Source: Macrostomum hystrix
Lineage: Eukaryota; Platyhelminthes; Macrostomidae
Direction: 5' to 3'
Length of the DNA stretch: 64,000 bases
Assembly: GCA_950097015.1 (NCBI GenBank)
Contig: CATNEN010000007.1
Coordinates: 1 to 64,000, forward strand
Below the pieces are notes generated by a model. That model was not told the origin of the DNA. It ran no database searches and saw nothing but the letters and a program-made list of their open reading frames with translations. The position numbers and the translations under genes are program-made. Shown here one piece after another: positions 22,143-33,800 of the stretch. Position 1 is the stretch's first letter; every line of letters starts with the position of its first letter.

Positions 22143-22380
22143 TGTTGCATATGCTGCATGCTATGCTGATTTATTTATAGACTTATTCTCGTCTAAAAGT
22201 AGTCTATGTGCCATTGAGGCAAAATGCTACTGTACATCTTGTTTGCTAGAAGCTTCAATGCCCCTTAAGGGTAAAGAAATATAACAGCGAGCTTTAGGCT
22301 CATGCCAACTTGGAGCTGCTCTAATAACGCTCTTCTGCAATTCACAAACCCAAGTGCCTTCGTGATCTTCAAACGTAACA
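22143..22380 (+). repeat. Right LTR
   Basis: 238-bp LTR, the same as the left copy apart from one noted base, and followed by GATTG. Confidence 0.95.
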
Positions 22381-22385
22381 GATTG
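22381..22385. repeat. Target-site duplication GATTG (right)
   Basis: Second copy of the 5-bp duplication flanking the element. Confidence 0.85.
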
Positions 22386-22697
22386 TCAAACCCGATTTGT
22401 TTCATTGATATCTAAAGCAACCAAACTTGGGAATCGAAGGAGAAAAGCTTCGATGTTTTTGGAAGGAATGTTTTTGCATAGCTATTATATAAGCGTATAT
22501 TTCATGCATAAGTAGTCATGAAAAGTAGGCGAACAAAGGCACAATATAAAATTTCTTTATAACAAAAGTTTGGCAGTGGAATCAAAAGAGGCAAAGTTGA
22601 GAATTAGCTTTGATTCGGTTAGAATGAATAAATGTGCAGCAGATGAGGGCTTATGTACATTATGCTGATCCCAAAGTCCCAAGGTCGCGTTGAAGAG

Positions 22698-23618
22698 TCA
22701 CGGCAGCCGCACCGCACGAATGTAGGTGCTGGCCTCAGTTGTCTGCAGCTCCTGCCGACTCAGCATCCGCAACTTCATCGTGACTTTGTCGCCAGCCCGC
22801 AGCGTCACCAGAATGTTCAGCTTGCAGACGAGGCTGACATCCGTGACAGCGGTGCCAGGCTCCGATTGCAACATCTCGTGCTCGCAGACGCGCCTACCGA
22901 TCACACCGTTGATGGCCAAGCCGCCGGACAGGTGCAAGTCACCCGAGCTGAAGCGAACGCGCGCGGCTGCGTCAACGATGTAGACGCTGTCGCGAAGGGC
23001 ACGGATGTGCCTCCGGTCGGGCGTCAGCTCAAAGTCCTCGGCCAGCTCGCCAAAATGCTTGAGTGGCCCCAGACTGCCAGCAGTCATGTATCGCCTGGCC
23101 TCCCAGCAGGGGTCGCCAGGGCATGCGCCGGTGTTGGACACGTCCAGAAAGAACTCTGACAGTCGGGCGCTCTGCGGCTTGTCCTGTCTGTGTGGGCTGC
23201 TCAATCGGCCGATCTGCTGCAAGTTTCGGACGCTGAGGGCCAGCGCAACGAGCGCGCAGGTCGCGACGGCCACGCCAGCGACGACTCCAAGGCGGGGCCT
23301 CCAGCAGCTTTGAGATGATCGTAGCCTCGAGGATGTGACACCTTCTTCTAGTCGGCATAGCTCCGTCGGGGTGACGCACTTCGATTCAAGTTCGCTGAAA
23401 TTATCCGTGATAGTTTCGGCTGAGCCATCCACTGCCTGGTGGGCCTTGTCGGTTACTCTCATGGCTGTGGCTGAGTTCTTGTGAGTTTGAATTTTAGCTA
23501 CCTTTTTTACGGCGCGTTTAAATTTTGTTAAAACGGACGCTTCCCCGATAAATCCCTGGATTGGCCCTGGCACAAGCCGTTGGCGACGTTCCTTATAGCT
23601 CGGTGCTGGCATGTACAC
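22698..23618 (-). CDS. TL3: intronless type II TNF-like membrane protein
   Basis: Single-exon frame of 306 residues. A long basic cytoplasmic part (1-108) precedes one transmembrane helix (about 110-130, VVAGVAVATCALVALALSV), giving type II topology. A stalk and cysteine cassette follow (FFLDVSNTGACPGDPCWEAR, C166 and C171). The jelly roll spans about 180-306 with a VRFSSGDLHLSGG region, a late RAGDKVTMKLR strand and the terminal STYIRAVRLP strand. Late GD-[LKV]-x-[LVM] and terminal T-Y-[IF] strands are typical of TNF-homology domains. Extra cysteines (C245, C265) could form a disulfide. It lacks the introns of TL1, TL2 and TL5. The start could instead be Met3 or Met53. It follows the Ty3 element and is transcribed toward it. 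Confidence 0.75.
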   Translation of the reverse strand: MYMPAPSYKERRQRLVPGPIQGFIGEASVLTKFKRAVKKVAKIQTHKNSATAMRVTDKAHQAVDGSAETITDNFSELESKCVTPTELCRLEEGVTSSRLRSSQSCWRPRLGVVAGVAVATCALVALALSVRNLQQIGRLSSPHRQDKPQSARLSEFFLDVSNTGACPGDPCWEARRYMTAGSLGPLKHFGELAEDFELTPDRRHIRALRDSVYIVDAAARVRFSSGDLHLSGGLAINGVIGRRVCEHEMLQSEPGTAVTDVSLVCKLNILVTLRAGDKVTMKLRMLSRQELQTTEASTYIRAVRLP

Positions 23619-23924
23619 GCGTGCGTAATCTATTTTTAGTTTTTTAGCATTCGGAATTTCCCTGGTACTTCCAATGGCCTTCTTGACTTCCTTCTAGTGA
23701 CTCAATTAAGAAGTACGTTTTTTAACACAAGGAAGTTTGCTTTGGTACAAGCAATGAGTCATGCTGATACTATTGCGAAAAAAATTCAAACAATTCTTTT
23801 TTGTAATAACAGCCTAGCATTCTTATCTACCCTAAAAGTGGACTAAGGATTGTAAAGAGTGGTAAAGCCTTCGTGATTTCCTCTAAACAATTGTGCTTTA
23901 ATGATCTCTGTATAGTATTTTAGA

Positions 23925-24710
23925 ATGCCTGAAGAGTGTCTCAGCATCCCTGAAGAGTGTCTCAGTATCACTGAAGAGTGTCTCAGTATCACTGAAGAGT
24001 GTCTCAGTATCCCTGAAGAGTGTCTTAGCATCACTGAAGAGTGTCTTAGCATCACTGAAGAGTGTCTTAGTATCCCTGAAGAGTGTCTTAGTATCACTGA
24101 AGAGTGTCTCAGTATCCCTTAAGAGTGTCTCAGTATCCCTGAAGAGTGTCTTAGTATCCCTGAAGAGTGTCTAAGTATCCCTGAAGAGTGTCTCAGTATC
24201 CCTGAAGAGTGTCTCAGTATCCTTGAAGAGTGTCTCAGTATCCCTGAAGAGTGTCTTAGTATCACTGAAGAGTGTCTCAGTATCCCTGAAGAGTGTCTTA
24301 GTATCCCTGAAGAGTGTCTTAGCATCACTGAAGAGTGTCTTAGCATCACTGAAGAGTGTCTCAGTATCCCTGAAGAGTGTCTTAGCATCACTGAAGAGTG
24401 TCTTAGTATCCCTGAAGAGTGTCTCAGTATCACTGAAGAGTGTCTCAGTATCCCTGAAGAGTGTCTCAGTATCCCTGAAGAGTGTCTCAGCATCCCTGAA
24501 GAGTGTCTTAGCATCCCTGAAGAGTGTCTCAGTATCCCTGAAGAGTGTCTCAGTATCCCTGAAGAGTGTCTCAGTATCCCTGAAGAGTGTCTAAGTATCA
24601 CTGAAGACTGTCTCAGTATCCCTGAACAGTGTCTCAGCATCCCTGAAGAGTGTCTCAGCATCCCTGAAGAGTGTCTCAGCACTCCTGAAGAGTGTCAAAG
24701 TACCATGTAG
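23925..24710. repeat. Second block of the 21-bp satellite
   Basis: About 37 units of the same 21-bp repeat (GAAGAGTGTCTCAGTATC core) as at 12958-17525, with its own excess of TTAGCATCACTG variants. Degenerate copies trail to about 24850 (CCCTGAAGAGTATCGGGG). Confidence 0.95.
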
Positions 24711-24849
24711 TTTGTCCACAAAGTTTTCACTAAATTGAAACCGTAGGGTCCCAGAAGAATGTGTGGGACATCCCTGAAGAGTATCGGGGAAGCCTGGAAG
24801 TGTCCTTTAGTCCCTGAAGGGTTCTTGCGTATCATTAAAGAGATTAGAA

Positions 24850-25240
24850 GACATCGAAATTTTTATGGCTAATAAGCTAGCAAAACTTTTCTGAATTTTC
24901 AGAATTCCGTGTATTGTAACACTAGATGACTGGTTGCACTTGCTAGTATATTTTGGCTAACAGAATGTGTTCCATTAAGAAAGTTTTAATGATGATATAT
25001 ACACGAAATATAAAGCTTTGGTATAAAACAGCTATGCTTTTATGCAGGACATGCAATTTTGTAATGTTGGACGATTAGCGTCAAATAATAAAAAGTAACG
25101 AGATAGATGTTAATAAATGGAAGAGTAATGGAGCAGTAACAGCATGCCGCCAATTAGAACACTGCAGCTACATTGATTGAAGCAACTCGCACAATAAACG
25201 GTCATTCGGTCATGTAATCCTGCAATGGATGCTCACAGTG
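24850..25240. other. No gene seen; spacer downstream of TL4
   Basis: AT-rich DNA, likely including the TL4 3' UTR. Nothing else is recognisable. Confidence 0.4.
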
Positions 25241-25243
25241 TGC

Positions 25244-26041
25244 TCATCCGATGCGGACCAGCCTTAGAAATGTACTCCGGGATGATTTCTGAACCATCTG
25301 CCGATTGTGCAGGTTCAGTTTGATTGACAGCTCATCTCCGGCCAGCAGTTTGGCGTATCCGCTGAGCTGGCACTGCAGAGTCTCCGACTGCAGCCCCAGA
25401 GACTCTGCTGGCAGCACGGGGAGGCGCTGGAGACAGTTCAGCACATCCATTTTTTCCAGATTTTTGGAGCTGCCCGCTTGCTGTCTAATGACCTCGATAG
25501 AGCCCTGCAGAGCCAGGCTGCCGGACTCGAAGGTCACGCGCACCTGAGCGTCAATGCCGAACACACCTGGACGCAGGATGCGAACCCGGCGTCGATCCTC
25601 GGTCAGCTGGAAGCAGCCAGCTTGGCTGGTTTGGTCTGTCTGGCGCAGCCGGCCCAGGCCAGTTTTGGTCATCATGTACTGCACGCCACTCAGGCACGGG
25701 TTTTCCAAGTTGCCTTCGTCCTCACATTTCTTCAAGGAAGATATGTCCAGAGCGAAAGCTGCGAATTGTGCCTGCGACTCGGCTGACTGCTGCTGCTGCT
25801 GCTGCATGGCCTGAAACAAACGTCTTCTTCCGCTGATATTGCCTTTGAGCATCTCGTCTAGGCCAGCCGGTGAGTTCCGGTCTCCAATGACAACAAGGCA
25901 GATGGCAACGAGGCCTAGCAGCAAGCCGGACCCAGCAGCGGTGGCAAGGCAGGCTTTGCGGCACGAGCCGGATCGCCTAGGAGCAGCGGAATTCACTTCA
26001 ATAGCTGACGGAGTCTGCACCAGAGGAAGTTCTTGAGACAT
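25244..26041 (-). CDS. TL4: intronless type II TNF-like membrane protein
   Basis: Single-exon frame of 265 residues starting MSQE, the same opening as TL1. A short cytoplasmic tail (1-31) precedes a transmembrane helix (about 32-53, GLLLGLVAICLVVIG). A Gln-rich stalk (80-85) and the cysteine cassette follow (FALDISSLKKC, C106; ENPC, C116; then QYMMT). The jelly roll covers about 125-265: RRVRILRPGVFGIDAQVRV strand, LLAGDELSIKLNL strand and terminal STFLRLVRIG. The LxAGDELS late strand and terminal T-F strand are the features most like TNF ligands. A TATATATA element lies about 90 bp upstream. Paralogue of TL3 and TL5. Membrane-anchored extracellular ligand is the likely role; the receptor is unknown. 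Confidence 0.78.
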   Translation of the reverse strand: MSQELPLVQTPSAIEVNSAAPRRSGSCRKACLATAAGSGLLLGLVAICLVVIGDRNSPAGLDEMLKGNISGRRRLFQAMQQQQQQSAESQAQFAAFALDISSLKKCEDEGNLENPCLSGVQYMMTKTGLGRLRQTDQTSQAGCFQLTEDRRRVRILRPGVFGIDAQVRVTFESGSLALQGSIEVIRQQAGSSKNLEKMDVLNCLQRLPVLPAESLGLQSETLQCQLSGYAKLLAGDELSIKLNLHNRQMVQKSSRSTFLRLVRIG

Positions 26042-26128
26042 GCCTGCTCTGATCTTATGCTCGTAGCAACAAAACTTGTCACGAATTACAGCTTACTTTC
26101 ACAGCACACACGCGCTTTTTATCTGTAT

Positions 26129-26136
26129 GTATATAT
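26129..26136 (-). promoter_or_regulatory. TATA box of TL4
   Basis: TATATATA on the minus strand, 88-95 bp before the TL4 start codon. Confidence 0.5.
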
Positions 26137-26507
26137 AGATTTGAGCGGAGTACCGTTAGACCACACAGTCTGGCCACTGTGCGACTAAAATTAGCTAGAG
26201 AGTAAGTTAAACGCGGTTGTCATTTACTTTGGTATGACCAGTGAAAAGCAGATTTGCGGTTTCAGACACCAGAGCCATTCTCTACTGTTTATTGAATTCA
26301 AAAGATATATGCCTAGTAAGCGTCACACTACAATAAGCGAAACGACACTTTTTTACACTTTCATCATTTATTTTTAGCTGCAAAAACAAGCATTTTTTCT
26401 AAAATTAGAAGTTAATTCCTTGTGTGACGCGTCCGCAAAGATTTTACTTTAGATCTTCTTATGGCGGTATACAAATATAGCAATATTTTTAATTTTTTTT
26501 TTACTTC

Positions 26508-27060
<553 letters not shown>

Positions 27061-27064
27061 TTTT

Positions 27065-27780
27065 TAGTTTCGGTTTTTTGGTTGTTTGTTAGTTTGGTAG
27101 TTTGTTAGTTAGTTTGTTTCCTTAAACTGGGAATTTTTTTAATTTCTGCGAACTCCAAAGACGGTCATTTTCCGCTAATCCGGAAATTCCGTTGCAAAAT
27201 TATTGGCGTCTTCCTTCACATCGTCATCTGGAAGTGCACATTGCGGATGTTTTTAAGAGTATGAAAATGTTTTCTGTTACTCTGTGTACCCATTTTACGC
27301 ACGGAAATCTGAACTTAGATCATATAAGCAAGTCGCGAAGGTTTTTTTACTTGTAACACTGCAAAGCTTTACCAAATGAAATTGAATTTCTAGAATGTGC
27401 TGATAAAATTAGCATTCAACATTCTAAAATTAAACAAACAAGGTAGCGTTTAGCTTCTTAGCGAACTTGCTTAACTGCCTTTTTAACTACTCGCGCATCT
27501 TAATTTAGTCAGAAAGAATGCCGTGAATGCGGATTTGCCCTTTTGTTATCTAGCCTAGTTATTACAGGATGGAGCCCTGTACATTAACCGGGCGCAACGT
27601 ACATACGCCCGTTAAACTGGCCTGGGACAGGTTAAAAACCGGAGCGAATGTACACTCCTAAGTGTACACTTAGTGAAGAGGTCCCGCGGAAAGCCCGCAA
27701 GCATTATGGCTAAAATTAGAAAGGGAAGTTCACCACCCACCCCCCTTCCAGCTGCATAAATTTTTCGTTTTTCGCTTTCT
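27065..27780. other. Intergenic spacer upstream of TL5
   Basis: No gene is supported. Around 27565-27690 there is a GC-rich patch with a GGGCG...CGCCC inverted pair (27578-27615) and a palindromic CTAAGTGTACACTTAG (about 27657-27672). This may be a repeat tail, but no family was recognised. Confidence 0.4.
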
Positions 27781-27870
27781 TAGTTCTCAGAAATAAAAAC
27801 GCTAAACGCAACTGTTTATAATTCTGAATTGTGGACCAGCTGAAATCATCAAACTCAAACAGCCTGCAAC

Positions 27871-29979
27871 ATGAATGGACCGTACGAGAATCTGATCCAG
27901 TCGGGCCTCGATAACCCAGCATGTTTGGATCACGCGGAATATGGGCCAATTGAGAAGCGATTTGTCAAACGACTCGACGATGCTTATCGAGTTAAAAGTT
28001 TGACTGCCAAATTTTCTGTCATTTGCACCGTGATCCTGCTGGTGGCAGCGGCCTCTACAACTGGCATGTCCGGCTGGGCCTATTATTCGATGCGGCAGAG
28101 AGCTGACAATAGTCCATGCGTGAGCACCGATATACTAAATATGAATTTTAAATAAAATACTAAATTCACTTGCACTGATTTTCATTGCAGACCTACACAG
28201 CCTTTGTCTTGGACACTGATGCCATACAGTCATGCGGACTGCCTGCTATGCACCACCCACCGTGTCAGATTAACTCCACCGGGGCATTGTTGACCTCTGA
28301 GATGTGTAAGTTGTGGATTTGCTTCTAAATCTGCTTTGTAAAGCTAGATTATCAATCCATTCTGTCCTCCGAGGCTAGATTAACAAACCATTGTATTCTC
28401 CGAGGCTAGATTAGCAATCCATTCCATCCTCCGAGGCTAGATTAGCAATCCATTCTGTCCTCCGAGGCTAGATTAACAAACCATTGTATTCTCCGAGGCT
28501 AGATTAGCAATCTTTTCTATCCTCCGAGGCTAGATTAGCAATCTTTTCTATCCTCCGACGCTAGATTAGCAATCTATTCTATCCTCCGACGCTAGATTAG
28601 CAATCTATTCTATCCTCCGAGGCTAGATTAGCAATCTATTCTATCCTCCGACGCTAGATTAGCAATCTATTCTATCCTCCGAGGCTAGATTAGCAATCTT
28701 TTCTATCCTCCGAGGCTAGATTAGCAATCTTTTCTATCCTCCGAGGCTAGATTAGCAATCTTTTCTATCCTCCGAGGCTAGATTAGCAATCTTTTCTATC
28801 CTCCGAGGCTAGATTAGCAATCTTTTCTATCCTCCGAGGCTAGATTAGCAATCCATTGTATTCTCCGAGGAAAGATTAGCAATCCATTGTATTCTCCGAG
28901 GAAAGATTAGCAATCCATTGTTTTCTCCGAGGCTAGATTAGCAATCGATGATAATCTCCTAAGCTAGACTATGTATTATATTAGTCATGCACCTATGACT
29001 CAAACGGCACAAACTTAATGAAGAAAAGAACAGTTTGATGCGAAAGTTTATTTTAAGCAACACAAGGTAATTACTGCCCAACACTTAGAAAAAGGATGTG
29101 CAATTATACTGAATCTGTACGCGTGCTTCACTCATTGAAGCTAACTAGGATGTCCCGCCTGTAACTTCTAAAAATGTTTGCTAAATTTATTACTATATTC
29201 AAATTTCCCTACTATCAGTAGAGTAGGTAGTAGGTTCTTGCAATTTTTAATTGAACGATGTGGAGCAGCCATGTTTATTTGCACAGTCAACAACGCAGTG
29301 GGGCCCTGGAAATCTGGAGAGCTGGACGGTGTTGTCGACGGCGGCTACAGCGGCAGCGTCTGCGGCTTCGAGCTGGAGAGGTCTAGGACCCACCTGGTTG
29401 TGCGCCAGCCTGGCTTGTACCAGCTGACTGGCCAGGTGAGCTAGAGGGCGAGGTAGAACGATTCGGCCAATAAATCATAATTGATTAATCAATCCATGAT
29501 CCATCGATTAAACAAACAAAGAATTACTAAGTTATTCAAAAGATAAATCGATCTATAAATAGAATAACACCGATCTATAAATAGAATAACCGATCTATAA
29601 ATAGAATAATCGATCAATAAATAGAGTAATCGATCGAATAATAAAATATTCGATCGATAAACTGCCGTATCGATCGACAAAGAGACTAAATCGATCGATT
29701 AAAAATCGATCAATGAAAGAGTATATAAAACGACGAATTACTTGTTGCTAGGTAACCTTCACTGACGATGGCCCGGCCCACCTGGAGTGGCAGGTGAATC
29801 ACGCCGAGTGGATCGCCGTGAAGCGCGGCCGCGGCGATCGCGCCGGGCCAACTCAGGCCCGCCTGGAGGCCGTGCGCCGGCTGGCCGCCGGAGACAAGCT
29901 GTCGCTGCACCTGGACCGGGGCGAGAGGCGCCTAGCAACCCCTGCCCCCACTACCCACATCGGGCTTGTCCGCCTCTGA
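27871..29979 (+). CDS. TL5: type II TNF-like membrane protein
   Basis: Four exons: 27871-28119, 28191-28305, 29287-29435 and 29752-29979, totalling 246 residues in frame. Residues 1-47 are cytoplasmic and about 48-70 form a transmembrane helix (FSVICTVILLVAAAS), giving type II topology. Exon 2 is the cysteine cassette (FVLDTDAIQSCGLP, C98; PPC, C108). Exons 3-4 code the jelly roll: AVGPW entry, HLVVRQPGLYQLTGQ, VTFTDDGPAHLEW, then RLAAGDKLSLHLDRG and terminal THIGLVRL. This is the most TNF-like copy: the GLYxxxxQVTF strand, the LxxGDKLSL strand and the C-terminal IGLVRL all sit where TNF ligands have them. Cassette exon phases (0 in, 1 out) match TL2. An extra phase-0 intron splits the jelly roll. 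Divergent from TL4. A weak AATAAAA lies 73-79 bp upstream of the ATG. Confidence 0.82.
28335..28965. repeat. 31-bp satellite in TL5 intron 2
   Basis: About 20 tandem copies of a 31-bp unit (core TCCGAGGCTAGATTAGCAAT), with subtypes reading TTTTCTATCC, CCATTGTATTC or CGACGCTAG. It lies within the TL5 intron between the cysteine cassette and the jelly roll. Confidence 0.95.
29555..29720. repeat. Short degenerate CGAT/ATAAATAGA repeat in TL5 intron 3
   Basis: About eight degenerate copies of a unit near 20 bp (CGATCTATAAATAGAATAA). The short reverse-strand Tyr/Ile-rich frame over it is an artefact. Confidence 0.7.
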
Positions 29980-30277
29980 ACTGTCCTGACCGTGCTGAGG
30001 CAAGTGGACTACTGAAGTGGACTACTAAATGGCCAATGTTTGATTTTTAGGTTTTTTATTGCAGCATAATGTAATAAGCTTGCACAAATTCATTGATCAA
30101 TGCGCTCGAAAGCATGACTCACTCAGTCCATTGTTTTTTTACTTGCCTTTGCACATTCTAACTGTAAATGTATTTCCCGAAGTGATACTTTTGCCTTATA
30201 GCTAGCAGCTGACTGCTTAATTAATTATTTGGTGTAACAATGCTTTCTGATTTATTTTAATCTGCTTTACGGACATT

Positions 30278-30283
30278 AATAAA
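30278..30283 (+). terminator. Possible polyadenylation signal of TL5
   Basis: AATAAA about 300 bp after the TL5 stop, the first clear canonical signal seen. Confidence 0.35.
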
Positions 30284-30591
30284 TAACGACTAAAGACCAG
30301 CTTTTTAAACGTTTAAACAAAATTTCAAAATTCAAAACGACATTTTTTTATATTAAACTTTTTTTTATAATTATTGAAAACTGAAGCTTGAAAATGATCA
30401 AACAAACACTCGAACAAAGAAACTTTAATTTCTGCTTGACTTTTCCAGTTTGCGATATTATGTATAAGCAACAAAAAATGGGAAGAGAAAACAAAAGCTG
30501 CAATTCTATTTTTGCTGGATAAATTATTTGAAAAAGTACTAAAGTTTAGACACCCTAAACATACTACTATTTCTTTTTTCAAGTCCTCCGA

Positions 30592-30800
30592 TCCACTTGT
30601 TCACCCACCCTCCCAGTTCACACTTGTTCACCCACCCTTCCAGTTCACACTTGTTCACCCACCCTTCCAGTTCACACTTGTTCACCCACCCTTCCAGTTC
30701 ACACTTGCTCACCCACCCTTCCAGTTCACACTTGTTCACCCACCCTCCCAGTTCACACTTGTTCACCCACCCTTCCAGTTCACATTTGTTCACCCAAAGT
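30592..30800. repeat. 27-bp repeat at the GT32 3' end
   Basis: Eight copies of a 27-bp unit (core CCCAGTTCACACTTGTTCAC, also CTTCCAG). The array ends about 10 bp from the stop codon of the minus-strand glycosyltransferase, so it probably lies in that gene's 3' UTR. Confidence 0.9.
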
Positions 30801-30810
30801 TCTCGTACAG

Positions 30811-33800
30811 TCAGGCGTAGCACAGTCTGGCAGCCAGCCTGGTGTTCTCAAGCTCCGCTGGTCCCAGAGGCCCGCCGCCCGCATTGTTAGGCCTGCCCAG
30901 CAGCAGTTCGCCGACTGGGAATCGCCGCAGGGGCCGCCGCCGTTCGTTTCGAGCGGCAGCCGGGTAGCCCAGGTGCAAGAACCGGTGAACGCCCAGCGTA
31001 TTGGAGGTGAGCCACTTCTCAGCCAGCTGACTGTAGCCGGATTGGCTCAGCTTGCGACAGGCAGCGAGCTTCAGCGGATTGTTTTCGCGGCTCTCTGACG
31101 CTCGGATGTGAAAATAATAGTTCTGATGCAACCGGTGGGATGCCGCTCGGCTTCCTGCCGGATTCAGGAGTCGCTCTGCGATGTGGTAATTTTGCACATA
31201 ACGAATTTCTAATTCGCGCACTTTAAGTCCAGCCAGTGGATATTTTTAGATCTGAGTGAGCGACTCTCAATGTACGTAGGTAATGTACTTTGGCTATTTT
31301 TAGATCTGAGTGAGCGACTCTCAATGTACGTAGGTAATGTACGCTGACTATTTTCAAATATGAGAGTGCAAATGGTAGTGTACATAGATTATGTTCGTTT
31401 GTTAATTTTAGATCTCATAGTCTTAACCTCATTGTACATAGGTAATGTACGCTGGCTATTTTTAGATCAGAGAGTGCAACTCGAAGTAAAGTTAGATTAT
31501 GTTCGTTGGCTTCGTTTAGATCTAGGAGTACAAATCGCAATTTACCATAGGTAATGAACGCATACATATTCTTTGTTTTAATGAGTTGTAAACAGACTGT
31601 ACAAATATGCGCTTATAGAACATTTGTGCGTAAAGCGGTGCTTTATACTGTTAAGCTACACTCGTAATATTTTACATTATTTTATCTAGCAGTTGATGTA
31701 AGTTATTGCTGGGAAAAGTACATTTGTAAAGCTTTTTTTCTTTGAAGACACATGAGATGCATTCAAATGTTTGAACTTACCACAGACAGACTTCAATAAC
31801 GCTGATCTATCCAACAATGGTGAGAACACACTCGGACTCAACAGTCTCAGGCGCTGACTCAAGTTGGGCGTCACGGAGCGGTACTGCTGGTACTGCTGAG
31901 TCAGGTAGATGGGCCCCGTGGAGCTGATTATGTCTTCAACTGTAAGGCAGGATAATTAACACGCGATAAAATCCATTATCTGCGTGACTTGTACAGAAAG
32001 ATATGCTATTAGCAGCGATGACTCATCGCCAGTCGATGGCGTGGGGTGGGTGTCGACGAAATCGTGATAAGGCATCAACCAATTGGAGAAAAGTGAACTA
32101 TTTTTAGACTGCTAAGTGCTAATTCATACCGTTTTTCTTGCTAGGCAGGTTCTGTATAACTTGCTCCAGAAACGGATGCCTCTTCGTACAGCCGATGACA
32201 GAATTCATGACCGAGTACTCGATGCCGTGCAGAATTTGAGTCTGCTCCGGGCGTTCTTGATCGAAGAAGCAGGTCTCAGTGGCCACAAGGGAGTCTAGCG
32301 GTTGTATGCAGTGCACGTCCATGTCTATGTACACACCTGCCATGGACAAGGAAACAACGAATCAAAGAAGGACATTGACCATCAACTTCGCCGTGAAAGG
32401 TAGATATTACTTTTAATTAAGTGTTTACCAAATCTACTTTTTATTAAGATTTGTAATGATTTAAAAAAACTAAATTTATTATTCGCAGTAACTGACAGTA
32501 AGAGATAACCCCAGAGATAAGGAGAAGGCTGAAGGGTAAAAGGAATGAGGACGGGTCAGAGGGTAAGAGCTGAAAAGGAGGGGGTGAGGAAAGAGAGACG
32601 AACAGCTAGCCAATCAGAGGCGAGGGAGAGGAGAGAGGAGAAAGTACAATAAGAGGTCACGCGAGCGTGAACTAACACAGAGAGATCAAGGAAAAGTAAT
32701 AACAAGACTTAAAGCGCTACAAGACGCGTACATTTGAATGTACTTTAGTGTACATATTAACGCATCGAATGTTACATTGGAGTGTAAATTCGTGCAAAAA
32801 GTAACTGAAATGTACATCAAAATCACAATGAACATTTTAATGAATCAGCGCCATAACGCATGACTATTAAGAGTATTAAGAGTAAGGCACACACAGTTTT
32901 TCCGATGCAATTCTTTTGTTGTAGGAAAAATCAAAGAAAAATGTTGTGGGTGGTGCCACATGCTAACAAGGGCCTCTGTCTACTATACAAATCTACTGTG
33001 CAGCATGCAACACTTGCCACTGTAAATAAGGTAGAAATGCCCACAGAATATTTTATTGAATAATTCATGGAATGCTTCATTTCAGTACGCCTGCCCAATC
33101 GGGCCAGATGTGCAGCCGACAGCACAGCCGCAGCTACTGCGTGGCACATCTGAAGGCTGCGTACGGCTGTTCAGTCCATGGACTGGAAGGACGCCACACC
33201 CACCCTCAATTACACCCGCTGATGCTGGTACCCAATTAACAGCTGGGTGAATTAAAGCAATGTAGAATTAATTGTTTTGCTAAAAAGCATAAACCTTGAC
33301 AGTGGAATCAGGATTCGAACCCCCCGACCTACAATCCGTGAGTCTAAAGCTTCAGCCACTAGGCTACAACCTCCTTTGCCTGCATGAATCATTCACACAA
33401 TGGCTCATACAATGGCTCATACAATGGTTCATACAATGGCTCATACAATGGCTCATACAATGGCTCATACAATGGCTCATACAATGGCTCATACAATGGT
33501 TCATACAATGGCTCATACAATGGCTCATACAATGGTTCATACAATGGCTCATACAATGGCTCATACAATGGCTCATACAATGGCTCATACAATGGCTCAT
33601 ACAATGGCTCATACAATGGCTCATACAATGGCTCATACAATGGCTCATACAATGGCTCATACAATGGCTCATACAATGGTTCATACAATGGCTCATACAA
33701 TGGCTCATACAATGGCTCATACAATGGCTCATACAATGGCTCATACAATGGCTCATACAATGGTTCATACAATGGCTCATACAATGGCTCATACAATGGT

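Larger units (their letters stand above)
18027..22380 (+). mobile_element. Complete Ty3/gypsy-type LTR retrotransposon, 4354 bp
   Basis: Two 238-bp LTRs (18027-18264, 22143-22380) with TGTT...AACA ends are identical except at one noted base (ACGCACTT versus ACGCTCTT). They are flanked by the 5-bp duplication GATTG. A primer-binding site begins directly after the left LTR (TGGCGACGAGG at 18265). A purine tract (GGTGGGGG) ends at the right LTR. One long gag-pol frame lies between. The order protease, reverse transcriptase, RNase H, integrase defines Ty3/gypsy rather than copia. The near-identical LTRs mean recent insertion. No env-like third gene is present. It lies between satellite DNA and TL3. 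Confidence 0.95.
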
